From positions 1-33,197 of IMG/VR virus record IMGVR_UViG_3300017727_000070: a DNA stretch of 33,197 nt; one strand, given 5' to 3'. This DNA comes from a virus. Positions 13,704 through 22,663 of this stretch are shown one piece after another. Position numbers and translations under genes: made by a program. Within the stretch, counting starts at the first letter, position 1; every line of letters starts with the position of its first letter. A model generated the notes under the pieces. The model was not told where the DNA came from. It saw only the letters and a program-made list of their open reading frames with translations, and did not search any database.

Positions 13704-14459
13704 ATGTCTTTTTTTACACAATTTCCTCGCGCTTTATACGACCTCAAACTTGATGGTGATTTGAGTCAAATCACTGATATCTTTCGTAATGTTGATGTAA
13801 ATGAAAAGCTTATAGATGGCTATGTTAATTACACACTTGAAAGAGTTGAATCAGGTGAAAGACCAGATCAAATGTCTCAAAGACTATATAATTCTTCTGA
13901 TTATTACTGGACATTTTTTATTGCAAATGATTTCTTAAAAGCCGGCATTGACGCATGGCCAAAAGGTCAACAACACTTAGAAGAGTTTATTAAAGATACA
14001 TATAGTCCTTATTCTGTTTTAACAGTATCTGCTGAAACTCTTCGCGAGATTTGCGGAATGACATCACCATTAACAGAAACAATCACACTTGGTTCTGATT
14101 CTGGTATAAAGATTCATAAGATTGATGAGACACGTCAACAAATTTGGCTTGTTGGTAATTATTCTATTTTAAATAATGTAGAGCAAGAAGCATTTGCTAT
14201 TACTGGTTATGACCCTTCGCCTGAAGTATTTGCAGGTAATAACTTATTTGCTTTAGATGGTTTTGCTAATGCAGAAAACGCACCTTATAGTTATAATGTT
14301 TTTGACTCAACATCTGGTGACATCATTCGAACAACTGATTTTACTTCTTATGCGAAATACCATCAAAATGAAGATGACGAACGGTCTCTAATTAAAGTTA
14401 TTCAGCCCGCCTTGATTGATAATTTTGTTGATGAATATAAAAATTTGATTAATGAATAG
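13704..14459 (+). CDS. gp53: gp53, baseplate wedge protein
   Basis: 251 residues (T4 gp53 has 196). The N-terminal part has the family pattern: LTQFP-like FFTQFPRALYD, ITDIFRNVDVNEKLI, then YTLERVESGERPDQMSQRLY and the very typical NSSDYYWTFFIANDF, where T4 has NPQLYWVLLMCND. In T4, gp53 clamps adjacent wedges together and completes the baseplate ring. The extra C-terminal ~70 residues are acidic (YHQNEDDERSLIKV). It starts 6 nt after the gp48 stop with no Shine-Dalgarno sequence, and its end overlaps gp27 by 8 nt. Confidence 0.85.
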   Translation: MSFFTQFPRALYDLKLDGDLSQITDIFRNVDVNEKLIDGYVNYTLERVESGERPDQMSQRLYNSSDYYWTFFIANDFLKAGIDAWPKGQQHLEEFIKDTYSPYSVLTVSAETLREICGMTSPLTETITLGSDSGIKIHKIDETRQQIWLVGNYSILNNVEQEAFAITGYDPSPEVFAGNNLFALDGFANAENAPYSYNVFDSTSGDIIRTTDFTSYAKYHQNEDDERSLIKVIQPALIDNFVDEYKNLINE

Positions 14460-15759
14460 TGTACCTAAAAATTTTGGAAAAGGCACAGACGCTTTTGTGC
14501 CATCTTCAATTAGTCTTAAGTCAGTGCTTATTACGAATCACAAAGGTGAATCGTTTAATATTAGTCCAATCGTATCAGGTTTTTCGATTACAGAAAGCAT
14601 TTATAGTACATCTTTAATTATATCAATTACAGTCGTCGACGCTAGTAACACTATTGAAACCATACAAATTATTGGGCAAGAAAAGATTTCTTTTGTTATA
14701 ACACGAAATAAACATGAAGACGGCGCAGAAGAAGACATTCAATTAGATTTAACTATCACTGATATACCAAAATATTCGCGTAGTGATAATGAATACGTTC
14801 AATCATATGTTATATCAGCAGTCGCTTCATTCTCGGTAGTTGACAAAACACTTAAGATATCTCGTTCTTATAATAACAACACAATTGATGAGATTAAAAA
14901 AATATTAAACACTGATTTAAGTGTTACAAATTTAGTTGAAAAGGGCTCTGGTATTTCTCGTGCTAGAGGACTTTTAAGATGGCAACATCCTCTTCAAGCA
15001 ATTGAACACTTTAGAAAAAATTCTTTCAATGATGTGGGATCGCCTTTTTATGTTTTTCAGCGATTGACTGGCCAAGTAGTAATAGCTGCGCAATCCGATT
15101 TAGTAGCAGAAGAAGTTTATGAAACGTATTTTGATGGAAAACAATTTACTGGGAAAGCACTGACAAAAGATGACTACATTCAAAGAAGAACTAGAATAAT
15201 TTCTTGTGACTCAAACTTAAAATTTGGAAAACCTTTTAATTCAGTGGCTGGTGCTTATGCGTCAGAAAACAACTACTTAGATTACGGTAATAAAACATAT
15301 ACAAAATTAGATTTTACATATAATGATTTCCCACTCGGTAATACGTTGAATCAAAACTCATCTCTTTCAACTACTGCAGAAATAGATTACTCAACTACTT
15401 TTAAAGCACATTGCGAATATATTTCAACAAATGAATTTGCATTCGAAGGCGCTACAAAGAATAATAACAACCTAAGAAAAGAAAATGGTCATGTTGTGAG
15501 ATCATTTAGTGAAAATCTTGATGCAACTACACATGATGTAGAACTATTCGGAGATTCATTTTTAAATGCAGGTCGAGTTGTTGAATTAAAGTTTCCAAAA
15601 TCGCAAGACCCCTTAACCAGAGATACATCACAGGCAGAAAAATATGATGATAATTTAAGTGGTAAATACTTAATTATATCTGCAGTACATACATCAAAAG
15701 ACGGAGAATACTTTACTAATGTGAGAGTTAAAAAAGATTCAATGTCAGTTACGTTATGA
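14452..15759 (+). CDS. gp27: gp27-like baseplate hub protein
   Basis: 435 residues (T4 gp27 has 391). The start has the hub barrel pattern: VLITNHKGESFNISPIVSGFSITESIYSTSL, read here as two adjoining strands. The middle contains LLRWQHPLQAIEHFRKNSF and FYVFQRLTGQV, and the end has the characteristic hub finish GKYLIISAVHTSKDGEYFTN followed by a basic-hydrophobic strand. gp27 trimers form the torus that holds the gp5 needle and adapts six-fold tail to three-fold spike. It lies directly before gp5 with an ATGA overlap. Sequence similarity to T4 is low, so the call is based on fold pattern and neighbour. Confidence 0.78.
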   Translation: MNSVPKNFGKGTDAFVPSSISLKSVLITNHKGESFNISPIVSGFSITESIYSTSLIISITVVDASNTIETIQIIGQEKISFVITRNKHEDGAEEDIQLDLTITDIPKYSRSDNEYVQSYVISAVASFSVVDKTLKISRSYNNNTIDEIKKILNTDLSVTNLVEKGSGISRARGLLRWQHPLQAIEHFRKNSFNDVGSPFYVFQRLTGQVVIAAQSDLVAEEVYETYFDGKQFTGKALTKDDYIQRRTRIISCDSNLKFGKPFNSVAGAYASENNYLDYGNKTYTKLDFTYNDFPLGNTLNQNSSLSTTAEIDYSTTFKAHCEYISTNEFAFEGATKNNNNLRKENGHVVRSFSENLDATTHDVELFGDSFLNAGRVVELKFPKSQDPLTRDTSQAEKYDDNLSGKYLIISAVHTSKDGEYFTNVRVKKDSMSVTL

Positions 15760-16751
15760 TTGAAAATTTTATAGGACAAACATTTGCTTGGTTTACAGGC
15801 GTTATCGAAGACATTAACGATCCAAAAGAAATGGGCCGTGTACGTGTACGATGTTATGGATACCATAATGCAGATAAAGTAGAAATACCAACAGAAGAAT
15901 TACCATGGGCGACACCTATGGTGCCGGTAACATCAGCGTCTATGACAGAAGTTGGTCAATCCGCAACAGGATTACTTCATGGCTCATGGGTTGTTGGATT
16001 CTTTCGTGATGGACCAAATGCTCAAGACCCTATTGTTCTTGGCAGTATACCCTCTATTTCATCTGCAGTAAACTATGAAAAAGGATTTACTGACCCCGAC
16101 CAAAGATACCCCGCCGCAAATAAATTAGATATTTCAGAAACACCTTTAGCAGCTAAGACTTTAGAAAACGGGTATAAATCTGCTTTTCCTTATTTGAAGA
16201 AAGTAGAATTAAGAGATGAACACGATATTGTTCCAACAGCAAATGCAGTACATGAGCATAATTGGGCCTTTCCACCAATTGACGATGTTGTTGCTCCAAT
16301 GTACCCGAAGAATCACGTTATTTCATATGAGAAAGCGAATGATGAAGAAGAAAACGCTCACACTATAGAAGTTGACGTTACACCTGGTCAAGAAAGAATC
16401 TCAACGATTCATAGAACAGGTACGTATAGAGAAATTACACCAGTTGGAGATGAAACAAGTGTTATTGTTGGTAATGATTTTCAGGTTGTTGTCAAAAATC
16501 AAAATGTAAATGTCATAGGAAATTGTAATCTTACAGTTGATGCTAATTGTTCAACATACATTAAAGGTAATTGGAATATTCAGGTTGATGGTAATGTAAT
16601 AAAAAGAGTTAAAGGTTTTGAGGATATCATAATCGGTTCATTCCAAAAAGAAGCAATTGGATCAACTCTTAATCAAACAACTGGTGGAACTTGTACAGAA
16701 GCTTATGGTGGAAATCAAACAACAACAGCACCAAATATCTTCCTTAATTAG
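15756..16751 (+). CDS. gp5: gp5, central spike/needle protein without lysozyme domain
   Basis: 331 residues against 575 in T4. Residues ~12-125 are the OB-fold: WFTGVIEDINDPKEMGRVRV, LPWATPMVPV, GSWVVGFFRDGPNAQDPIVL and GSIP. Residues ~205-325 are the VgrG-type beta-helix: RISTIHRTGTYREITPVGDE, then repeats VVVKNQNVNVIGNCNLTV and YIKGNWNIQVDGNV. The T4 lysozyme domain between them is missing and replaced by a ~70-residue linker. The protein forms the trimeric needle capped by PAAR and mounted on gp27. Peptidoglycan cleavage must be supplied by another protein, perhaps the one at 3211. The stop is followed at once by a late promoter box. Confidence 0.88.
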   Translation: MIENFIGQTFAWFTGVIEDINDPKEMGRVRVRCYGYHNADKVEIPTEELPWATPMVPVTSASMTEVGQSATGLLHGSWVVGFFRDGPNAQDPIVLGSIPSISSAVNYEKGFTDPDQRYPAANKLDISETPLAAKTLENGYKSAFPYLKKVELRDEHDIVPTANAVHEHNWAFPPIDDVVAPMYPKNHVISYEKANDEEENAHTIEVDVTPGQERISTIHRTGTYREITPVGDETSVIVGNDFQVVVKNQNVNVIGNCNLTVDANCSTYIKGNWNIQVDGNVIKRVKGFEDIIIGSFQKEAIGSTLNQTTGGTCTEAYGGNQTTTAPNIFLN

Positions 16752-16759
16752 TATAAATA
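16752..16759 (+). promoter_or_regulatory. T4-type late promoter for gp25, near-leaderless
   Basis: Exact TATAAATA begins one base after the gp5 stop; six bases (GTTACT) separate it from the gp25 ATG at 16766. Predicted start at 16765, so a leader of zero or one base. Confidence 0.72.
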
Positions 16760-16765
16760 GTTACT

Positions 16766-17200
16766 ATGGCTGGACTATCAGATTCAAATACAAATGTAAA
16801 AGCAACCACAGTTGCGTTTAGTTCTTTGTACACTGATATATCTTTAGCATTTAAAGAACACCCAGTTAAAAAAGATATTCTTCCTTTAAAAGATTTAGAT
16901 GCAGTTAAGCAATCTATTAAAAATTTAATATTAACAAATCAAGGTGAAAGACCTTTTCAAATGGGTATCGGTGGTAATGTTACACGTTATTTATTTGAAC
17001 CAGTCACACCCTTTGTTGCATTTTCTTTACAAGAGGAAATAATAAAAACAATTCGTAGGCATGAACCAAGAGTTAGAAACACACAAGTAAAAGTAATCGC
17101 TGATATTGATAGAAACTTATTCAACGTTACAATTTCGTTTCTTGTACAAGCCTCAAACACACAAGAAGAAATTTCATTCGCACTTGAAAGATTACGATAA
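16766..17200 (+). CDS. gp25: gp25, baseplate wedge protein (gpW/gp25 family)
   Basis: 144 residues (T4 gp25 has 132). It contains the invariant family block around DAVKQSIKNLILTNQGERPF then QMGIGGNVTRYLFEP, followed by a helix and the strand LFNVTISFLVQ. gp25 belongs to the wedge core bundle with gp6 and gp7 and starts sheath assembly. Its ATG lies six bases after a late box, and the stop overlaps the gp6 start by one base (TAATG). Confidence 0.94.
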   Translation: MAGLSDSNTNVKATTVAFSSLYTDISLAFKEHPVKKDILPLKDLDAVKQSIKNLILTNQGERPFQMGIGGNVTRYLFEPVTPFVAFSLQEEIIKTIRRHEPRVRNTQVKVIADIDRNLFNVTISFLVQASNTQEEISFALERLR

Positions 17201-19200
17201 TGGCAAAACAATTAAAAACTACAGAACTTGATTTTGATAAAATCAAAGATAATATTAAAACCTTTTTCAAAAGGACTGATTCGCCATTTAAAGATTTGGA
17301 CTTTGACGGCTCTGGTTTAAATCAGATACTAGACATTCTTGCTTATAATACACATTACAATGCTGTTAATGCTCACATGTCAGTAAATGAGTCTTTCTTG
17401 GACACGGCACAGATTCGATCTAATGTAGTTTCTCATGCTAAGCTAATTGGTTATGTTCCGCAAAGTCGACTAGCTTCTACTGCTTCTCTTAACCTTCGCC
17501 TCGATGCGGGTGGTCAGACCGCTGCACTAAGTATACCTGAAGGTACTTCTTTTACTGGTAAAGTAGATGGCGTAACATACACATTTAAAACTACAAGTGA
17601 TTCAGCTAATGTTTTGCCAGTAAATGGAGAATATGTTTTTAATGGTGTAACTGTAAGAGAAGGTACATCTAAAACAAAAAGATTTGTATATAATAATTTA
17701 ATCAATCAGCAATTTATTATTGATGATAAAGACATTGATAAAACAAGCCTTGTAGTAAGAGTTAAAGAAAATGAATCAGCATTAGATTCAACTGCCCGAA
17801 CATATAGTCTATTTGCAATTGGTGATGATGTGCAAAGTACTTCGGAAGTGTACTACATATATGAAAACTATGAAGGTTTTTATCAGATCGAATTTGGTGA
17901 TGATGTTCTCGGTAAAAAGCCATCTCCAGGCGCTGTAATTATATGCGAATATGTTTCGACGCAAGGTGAAGCAGCAAACGATATAAATGTTTTCTCTTTT
18001 GGTACGTATGGAGGCGATTTCCCTATTGATGATATTAAAACAATAGAAACCGCATCTAAATCTGCTTTTGGCGCAGAAAGAAATACTATTGAAAATATTA
18101 AGTTCAATGCTCCAATTTCTTTTATCTCTAAAAATAGAGCAGTTACAACAAACGACTATACCGCATTAATAAACGAACGATTTGGTAATATTATTCAAGA
18201 CATATTGGTGTTCGGTGGTCAAGACACTACGCCGCCTCAATACGGTAAAGTGTTTATTGCTATAAAACCCAAAGGTGATGAAGACGTACTAACAGACCTA
18301 CAGAAATCACAGATAACAGACTTCTTGAAAAATAAAAAGATTATAGCTATTGATACTGAAGTGGTTGACCCCGACATTACATTTGTATTCTTTAATCTAT
18401 CGGTTAAGTTTGATAAAAATAAAACAGGTTTAAGCGAAAACCAACTTGCATCAAGAGCTGAAACCGCGATAGTAACATTTAATAATTCATTTGAAGAATT
18501 TAATAATGATTTTAGATACTCAACATTTCTGAAAGCCGTTGATGAAACTGATGTATCTGTTTTAAATTCATTAGCACAGGTTTTCTGTTACAAGAAATTT
18601 AACATTGCTAAAGATAATACACAAGTTAGTAACGTTAATTTTAGGTTTAATATGTTTGGTGACGCTGGTCAAACACAATCATTTATTTCTACAACCACTT
18701 GGGAATTTAATTCTCTTCGTTATGAATTAGAAGACAGACCAATTGCTAATGACACAACTAAACGCCGTCTGAAGCTAATAAGAATTACTAATAGTAATGA
18801 AAGAATTGCAACAGATTTCGAAGCTGGTTTCTTATATCCTGCAACAGGTTTATTAGAGATTAATCCTCTTCCAACAGATGCTGATTCAACAATTGAAATT
18901 ACTGCAACACCAAGGTCTTATAATATTTCAAGTTCTGAGAACAATATATTATCACTTGATTTAAATAAAACAAATATTCAAGTAACAGATAAAGATATAA
19001 TAACAAGTGATAATATTATACGAGCTAAAGCTATAGCTGAACAAGAAGATGCTGCTCAAGTTACGGACACATCATCGACAACAATAACTGGTGGTAATAG
19101 TGTTTCTACGGTAAGTGCTGGCTCAGCGTCATCTTCATCTGCAGCTTCGTCAACTACTACAACTACTACTACTACACCTACGGGCGGCGGATATAATTAA
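17200..19200 (+). CDS. gp6: gp6, baseplate wedge protein (Baseplate_J-like)
   Basis: 666 residues (T4 gp6 has 660). The N-terminal region LNQILDILAYNTHYNAVNAH, ESFLDTAQIRSNVVSHAKLI and GYVPQSRLAS is highly conserved in the family, and the central region has the gpJ-like YQIEFGDDVLGKKPSPGAVI. gp6 dimers link the six wedges into the iris ring that opens on contraction. The last ~40 residues are an unusual low-complexity tail of Ser, Thr and Gly (SAGSASSSSAASS, then a run of Thr ending PTGGGYN), encoded by an ACT/ACA triplet tract near 19150-19185. The tail may be a flexible surface extension. It is joined to gp25 and gp7 by TAATG overlaps. Confidence 0.93.
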   Translation: MAKQLKTTELDFDKIKDNIKTFFKRTDSPFKDLDFDGSGLNQILDILAYNTHYNAVNAHMSVNESFLDTAQIRSNVVSHAKLIGYVPQSRLASTASLNLRLDAGGQTAALSIPEGTSFTGKVDGVTYTFKTTSDSANVLPVNGEYVFNGVTVREGTSKTKRFVYNNLINQQFIIDDKDIDKTSLVVRVKENESALDSTARTYSLFAIGDDVQSTSEVYYIYENYEGFYQIEFGDDVLGKKPSPGAVIICEYVSTQGEAANDINVFSFGTYGGDFPIDDIKTIETASKSAFGAERNTIENIKFNAPISFISKNRAVTTNDYTALINERFGNIIQDILVFGGQDTTPPQYGKVFIAIKPKGDEDVLTDLQKSQITDFLKNKKIIAIDTEVVDPDITFVFFNLSVKFDKNKTGLSENQLASRAETAIVTFNNSFEEFNNDFRYSTFLKAVDETDVSVLNSLAQVFCYKKFNIAKDNTQVSNVNFRFNMFGDAGQTQSFISTTTWEFNSLRYELEDRPIANDTTKRRLKLIRITNSNERIATDFEAGFLYPATGLLEINPLPTDADSTIEITATPRSYNISSSENNILSLDLNKTNIQVTDKDIITSDNIIRAKAIAEQEDAAQVTDTSSTTITGGNSVSTVSAGSASSSSAASSTTTTTTTTPTGGGYN

Positions 19201-20954
19201 TGGATAATAATCACGAGAAAAGCAGAGTCAATAGTCTGCTGCCAGAGTTTTTAAAAGGAACTTCTACTGGAATAGTAAAATTCTTAAAAGAATATTATGA
19301 AAATGAATATGACAGCGAATTTTTTAAATCTAGGACAGAAAACGAAGAGTATGTAGATGTTGCTTCTTCTCTTATATCTGGTATTACAGAAAATAGAGAT
19401 TTGGATCGAGTAAGTGAAGCAACTTTTATTGAAGAGTTGTCACAGACTGTAGCAAAGAATATTCCAGCTTCAAGTGTTGTAACTAGAAAATTTCTTATTA
19501 AACGTTTAGTTGATTACTACGATGCTCGTGGTAATATTCAAATGATTGATGCGTTCTTTAGGCTTTTCTTTAATAAGAATGTTACGCTGTTTGAGCCTTG
19601 GACAAAAGTATTGATACCTTCGAGTGGAGGTTATAACGAAAATCTTTTTATAAGAACATTTAATAATACTGGTAATGATGCTCAGGGTGCAGTAACAAAA
19701 CGAATTTCACAGAAAACAGTCGGTGGTAGTATCATAGCCGAAGCGCTTGTGTCTTCTGTTACTAAAGAAACGTATGATGAAACAATCACAACGTTCAATC
19801 TGCAAAAAAATACTTTAATTGGAAATTTTCTTCCAAACTTTGATATTGAAGATGAAGATGGTAACAAATATGGAAAGCCTTATAGAACACTTAAATCATT
19901 TAATATTATTCATGGTGGATCAAACTATAGTGTTGGTGATTTAGTTTTTATACCAGAATTTTTAGATGCTACATTCTATGCTCGGGTTGATTCAGTTGAT
20001 GATGGAAAAGTAACAAAATTACGTATTATTTCATACGGTTCTGGTAATACAGTAGATAGTAATGTGTCTCCAGCGATAAGAGATTTTATGGATGCTAGTT
20101 CGACAGATATGATGCATTATTATGAGACGTGCTTAGGTACAGATGGAAATGGTACCATATCAAAGAAAGTAACTACTATAACTATAAGTAATGCAGCTTC
20201 GGCTGTCTTTAACGGAACGTGGATTAAAACAATCGTGGAAGGTCAAACACGATATATTCAAGGCGGCGGAAGTAGATATATCTTTTTTAATACTGCAACA
20301 AATAAATGGTCTCTTCAAAATGGTGCATCGATTATAGATACTTTACCAACTGCAATCACTGAAGCTGATGGTTTTTGGTCTGCAGTTGATTCTCCTGGTA
20401 GCGATTGGGAATCTCCTTTAGGAATCGATTATCTTGTTGGTTCTACATATGAAGAGACGTTTAATATTTCTAATCCTGCAGGATTAAAAACTACATTAAA
20501 TTTTGACTTATTAATAGATGAAGGCGGTCGATACAGAGATGAAAAGGGTAGACTCTCAGATGATATAGTACTTCAAGATTCTAATTTCTTTCAAAAGTTT
20601 TCGTATGAACTTGCGTCAGACCAAGAATTTTCGCAATACAAATCTTTTTATGTAGAGTTATTACACCCTGCAGGAGAAAAACCATTTCATAACACTGAAA
20701 AGACACTTCCAACGCAAAAGTTAGAGGTTAGTAACGAAGACTTCAAACCATTGAATTTTGTGCCAGTAAGTTTGATAGCTGATGATGATGATTCACCACC
20801 TGCACTACAACGTATAAATATACCAGGAGTAGTTTTCATAACGAATCAGACTTATTTTAACGTAGATGATATTGGTTTAGATAGTCCACCAGCCGTAGAC
20901 AAAACATATATAAAAGAAGATTACTTAAACACAACTTTAAAAATAACATATTAA
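19200..20954 (+). CDS. gp7: gp7-like baseplate wedge protein
   Basis: 584 residues; T4 gp7 is 1032, so this is a short version. The N-terminal part has the pattern of marine T4-like gp7 proteins: LLPEFLKGTSTGIVKFLKEY, then FLIKRLVDYYDARGNIQMID followed by FFRLFFNKNVTLFEPW. Later parts are beta-rich with RISYGSG turns (residues ~275-285) and two DSPP loops near the C-terminus (DDDDSPPAL and LDSPPAVD). gp7 links gp6/gp25 to the wedge periphery and contacts gp8, gp10 and gp53. The place between gp6 and gp8 matches T4 order. The assignment rests mostly on position plus the N-terminal pattern. Confidence 0.74.
   Translation: MDNNHEKSRVNSLLPEFLKGTSTGIVKFLKEYYENEYDSEFFKSRTENEEYVDVASSLISGITENRDLDRVSEATFIEELSQTVAKNIPASSVVTRKFLIKRLVDYYDARGNIQMIDAFFRLFFNKNVTLFEPWTKVLIPSSGGYNENLFIRTFNNTGNDAQGAVTKRISQKTVGGSIIAEALVSSVTKETYDETITTFNLQKNTLIGNFLPNFDIEDEDGNKYGKPYRTLKSFNIIHGGSNYSVGDLVFIPEFLDATFYARVDSVDDGKVTKLRIISYGSGNTVDSNVSPAIRDFMDASSTDMMHYYETCLGTDGNGTISKKVTTITISNAASAVFNGTWIKTIVEGQTRYIQGGGSRYIFFNTATNKWSLQNGASIIDTLPTAITEADGFWSAVDSPGSDWESPLGIDYLVGSTYEETFNISNPAGLKTTLNFDLLIDEGGRYRDEKGRLSDDIVLQDSNFFQKFSYELASDQEFSQYKSFYVELLHPAGEKPFHNTEKTLPTQKLEVSNEDFKPLNFVPVSLIADDDDSPPALQRINIPGVVFITNQTYFNVDDIGLDSPPAVDKTYIKEDYLNTTLKITY
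20813..20820 (+). promoter_or_regulatory. Internal TATAAATA box in gp7
   Basis: Exact late box inside the gp7 coding region, about 137 nt before the gp8 ATG. It could add late transcripts for gp8 and downstream genes; in an AT-rich genome it may also be chance. Confidence 0.3.
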
Positions 20955-20956
20955 TC

Positions 20957-22660
20957 ATGGGCGTAACAATAAACACACCGGATGCAACTGCAACATCCAC
21001 TACAAACAGATCTTTATCTAAAAAAGAAATTAGATCAAAATTTTTGAGTGATTTTAAAGGTCGCATCGACCTCGCATTAGATAAACTTTATCTTTTCTAT
21101 GGTCGGCCTTATGATTTTGATAGCCCAAGCGGCGGTGAATTACCAGAACCAATAGACTCGATAAGTGATGATGCTTCTATTCGAAAAGCTATTATGGCTT
21201 TAAAGTTGATTAGGCCCGAAGATGTTACATTAGCAATTAAGCGTAGGGATTGGACGACTAATACGAAAGTGTTTACTCCATATTCTAATCTCATTGATTT
21301 AGAAGATGAAGCCTATTATGCTTTTGTTAAATCTCAGAATAAACTTTATATTTGCTTAGATAACAATAATGGTGCAACATCAGTTACAGAACCAAATAGT
21401 AGCGATGGCACGCCTTTTACTACGGCTGATGGGTATAGATGGAAACTTCTCATCGATTACAATAGCTCTGTAATAAGAAAGTTCTCAGCTACAACACATT
21501 TACCTTTGCCAATCAAAGGATCAGAGCAGATAAAAGTATCTACAACCGGTGGACAAATTGAAAGATTAGAATTAACAAATGATTCGCCAGAAACAATAGA
21601 CTATACTGACGCATCACCTTTGTTAAGTGAAGTACCTTTCTTTATTAAAGGCGACGGTGATGATGTAAGAACAGGACGAGCGACCTTTGCCGCGCTCAAC
21701 GGTGATATCAACGCGTCAACATTAGTTTCGGCCACAATCAGTAATGCGGGTACTGGTTACTATAATGATAGTACTAGAGAAACTGTACCAGTTGAGTTTA
21801 GATTAACTGACCCATCTACCGCGGGAGTTGGTTTTAAACTTGCTTACGGAATAGCAACAATTTCTAATGGAACAATTACTGCTTTAGAAGTTATTAATAG
21901 TGGTAGTGGGTATCCAGAAAGTGGCACTTTAACAATTGTGCAGTCTTCTGCAATTGCGTATGCAACGTTAGATGGTTCTGGTGATAGAATTACTTCTACT
22001 GTTATAGAAAAGCCTGGAGCAAATTTTAGAACTGCAAAAGTCATATCTATCGCTGGTAATGCAGTTAGTGATGCTGAAGATGCTGATAGTTATATACAAC
22101 CAATAATATCGCCATTTGGTGGCCATGGTAGTAATTTACAATCAGAGTTAAGTGCTACATCGCTCTTTCTTAATATAAGAGTGTCTTCTGATACATCAGA
22201 ATTTACTCAAACTAATGATTTTAGACAAATTGGTATCATTTCAAATGTAAAAGATATTAGCGGATTAGATATACCGAGCGAAAGTATCGATGCAACAACA
22301 TCAGCTACTTTAGTTGAAAATTCAGGAATGGAGTTTTCAAGTATTTCTGACGATGCTATTATAGAAGGCCGCGATAGTTTACATAAAGCAAATATAGTTG
22401 ATCTGAATGAAACAGATACTGTAACATCAATGAGGTACTTAAACAGTCAAGATGTTCCTTATGGTAACACTTTTAATAATAGTGAAGTTGTAGATTTTGA
22501 CGCGGATACGTCCAGCGGCAAAACCGGATTTACCATTAGTAATATCACAAAACCTGCAATTGATATTTTTAGCGGTGACATTTTGTTTATAAATAACAAT
22601 ACTGCAATACAACGAAACGCCGAGCAGACCGAAACTATTAATTTCATATTTAACTTTTAG
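20957..22660 (+). CDS. gp8: gp8, baseplate wedge protein
   Basis: 567 residues (T4 gp8 has 334). The N-terminal part matches the family well: LDKLYLFYGRPYDF, VTLAIKRRDWTTNTKVFTPY, AYYAFVKSQNKLYICLDNNN and FTTADGYRWKLLIDY, where T4 has NTADGYRWKYMY. The C-terminal ~250 residues are an extension with Gly-Ser-Gly turns (INSGSGYPESG, ISNAGTGYYND) that looks like a beta-rich repeat domain absent from T4. gp8 dimers sit at the wedge periphery, bridging gp7 and gp10 and touching short-fibre parts. The gene starts 2 nt after the gp7 stop, with no Shine-Dalgarno sequence. Confidence 0.87.
   Translation: MGVTINTPDATATSTTNRSLSKKEIRSKFLSDFKGRIDLALDKLYLFYGRPYDFDSPSGGELPEPIDSISDDASIRKAIMALKLIRPEDVTLAIKRRDWTTNTKVFTPYSNLIDLEDEAYYAFVKSQNKLYICLDNNNGATSVTEPNSSDGTPFTTADGYRWKLLIDYNSSVIRKFSATTHLPLPIKGSEQIKVSTTGGQIERLELTNDSPETIDYTDASPLLSEVPFFIKGDGDDVRTGRATFAALNGDINASTLVSATISNAGTGYYNDSTRETVPVEFRLTDPSTAGVGFKLAYGIATISNGTITALEVINSGSGYPESGTLTIVQSSAIAYATLDGSGDRITSTVIEKPGANFRTAKVISIAGNAVSDAEDADSYIQPIISPFGGHGSNLQSELSATSLFLNIRVSSDTSEFTQTNDFRQIGIISNVKDISGLDIPSESIDATTSATLVENSGMEFSSISDDAIIEGRDSLHKANIVDLNETDTVTSMRYLNSQDVPYGNTFNNSEVVDFDADTSSGKTGFTISNITKPAIDIFSGDILFINNNTAIQRNAEQTETINFIFNF
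22588..22595 (+). promoter_or_regulatory. Internal TATAAATA box near the end of gp8
   Basis: Exact late box, 68 bases before the ATG of the 1968-aa gene. Plausible extra promoter for the fibre genes, but inside coding sequence. Confidence 0.35.
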
Positions 22661-22663
22661 AAA

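Noticed and set aside
15756-16751. Lysozyme domain in gp5
   Set aside because: The region between the OB-fold and beta-helix is only ~70 residues and has no Glu-Asp-Thr lysozyme pattern.
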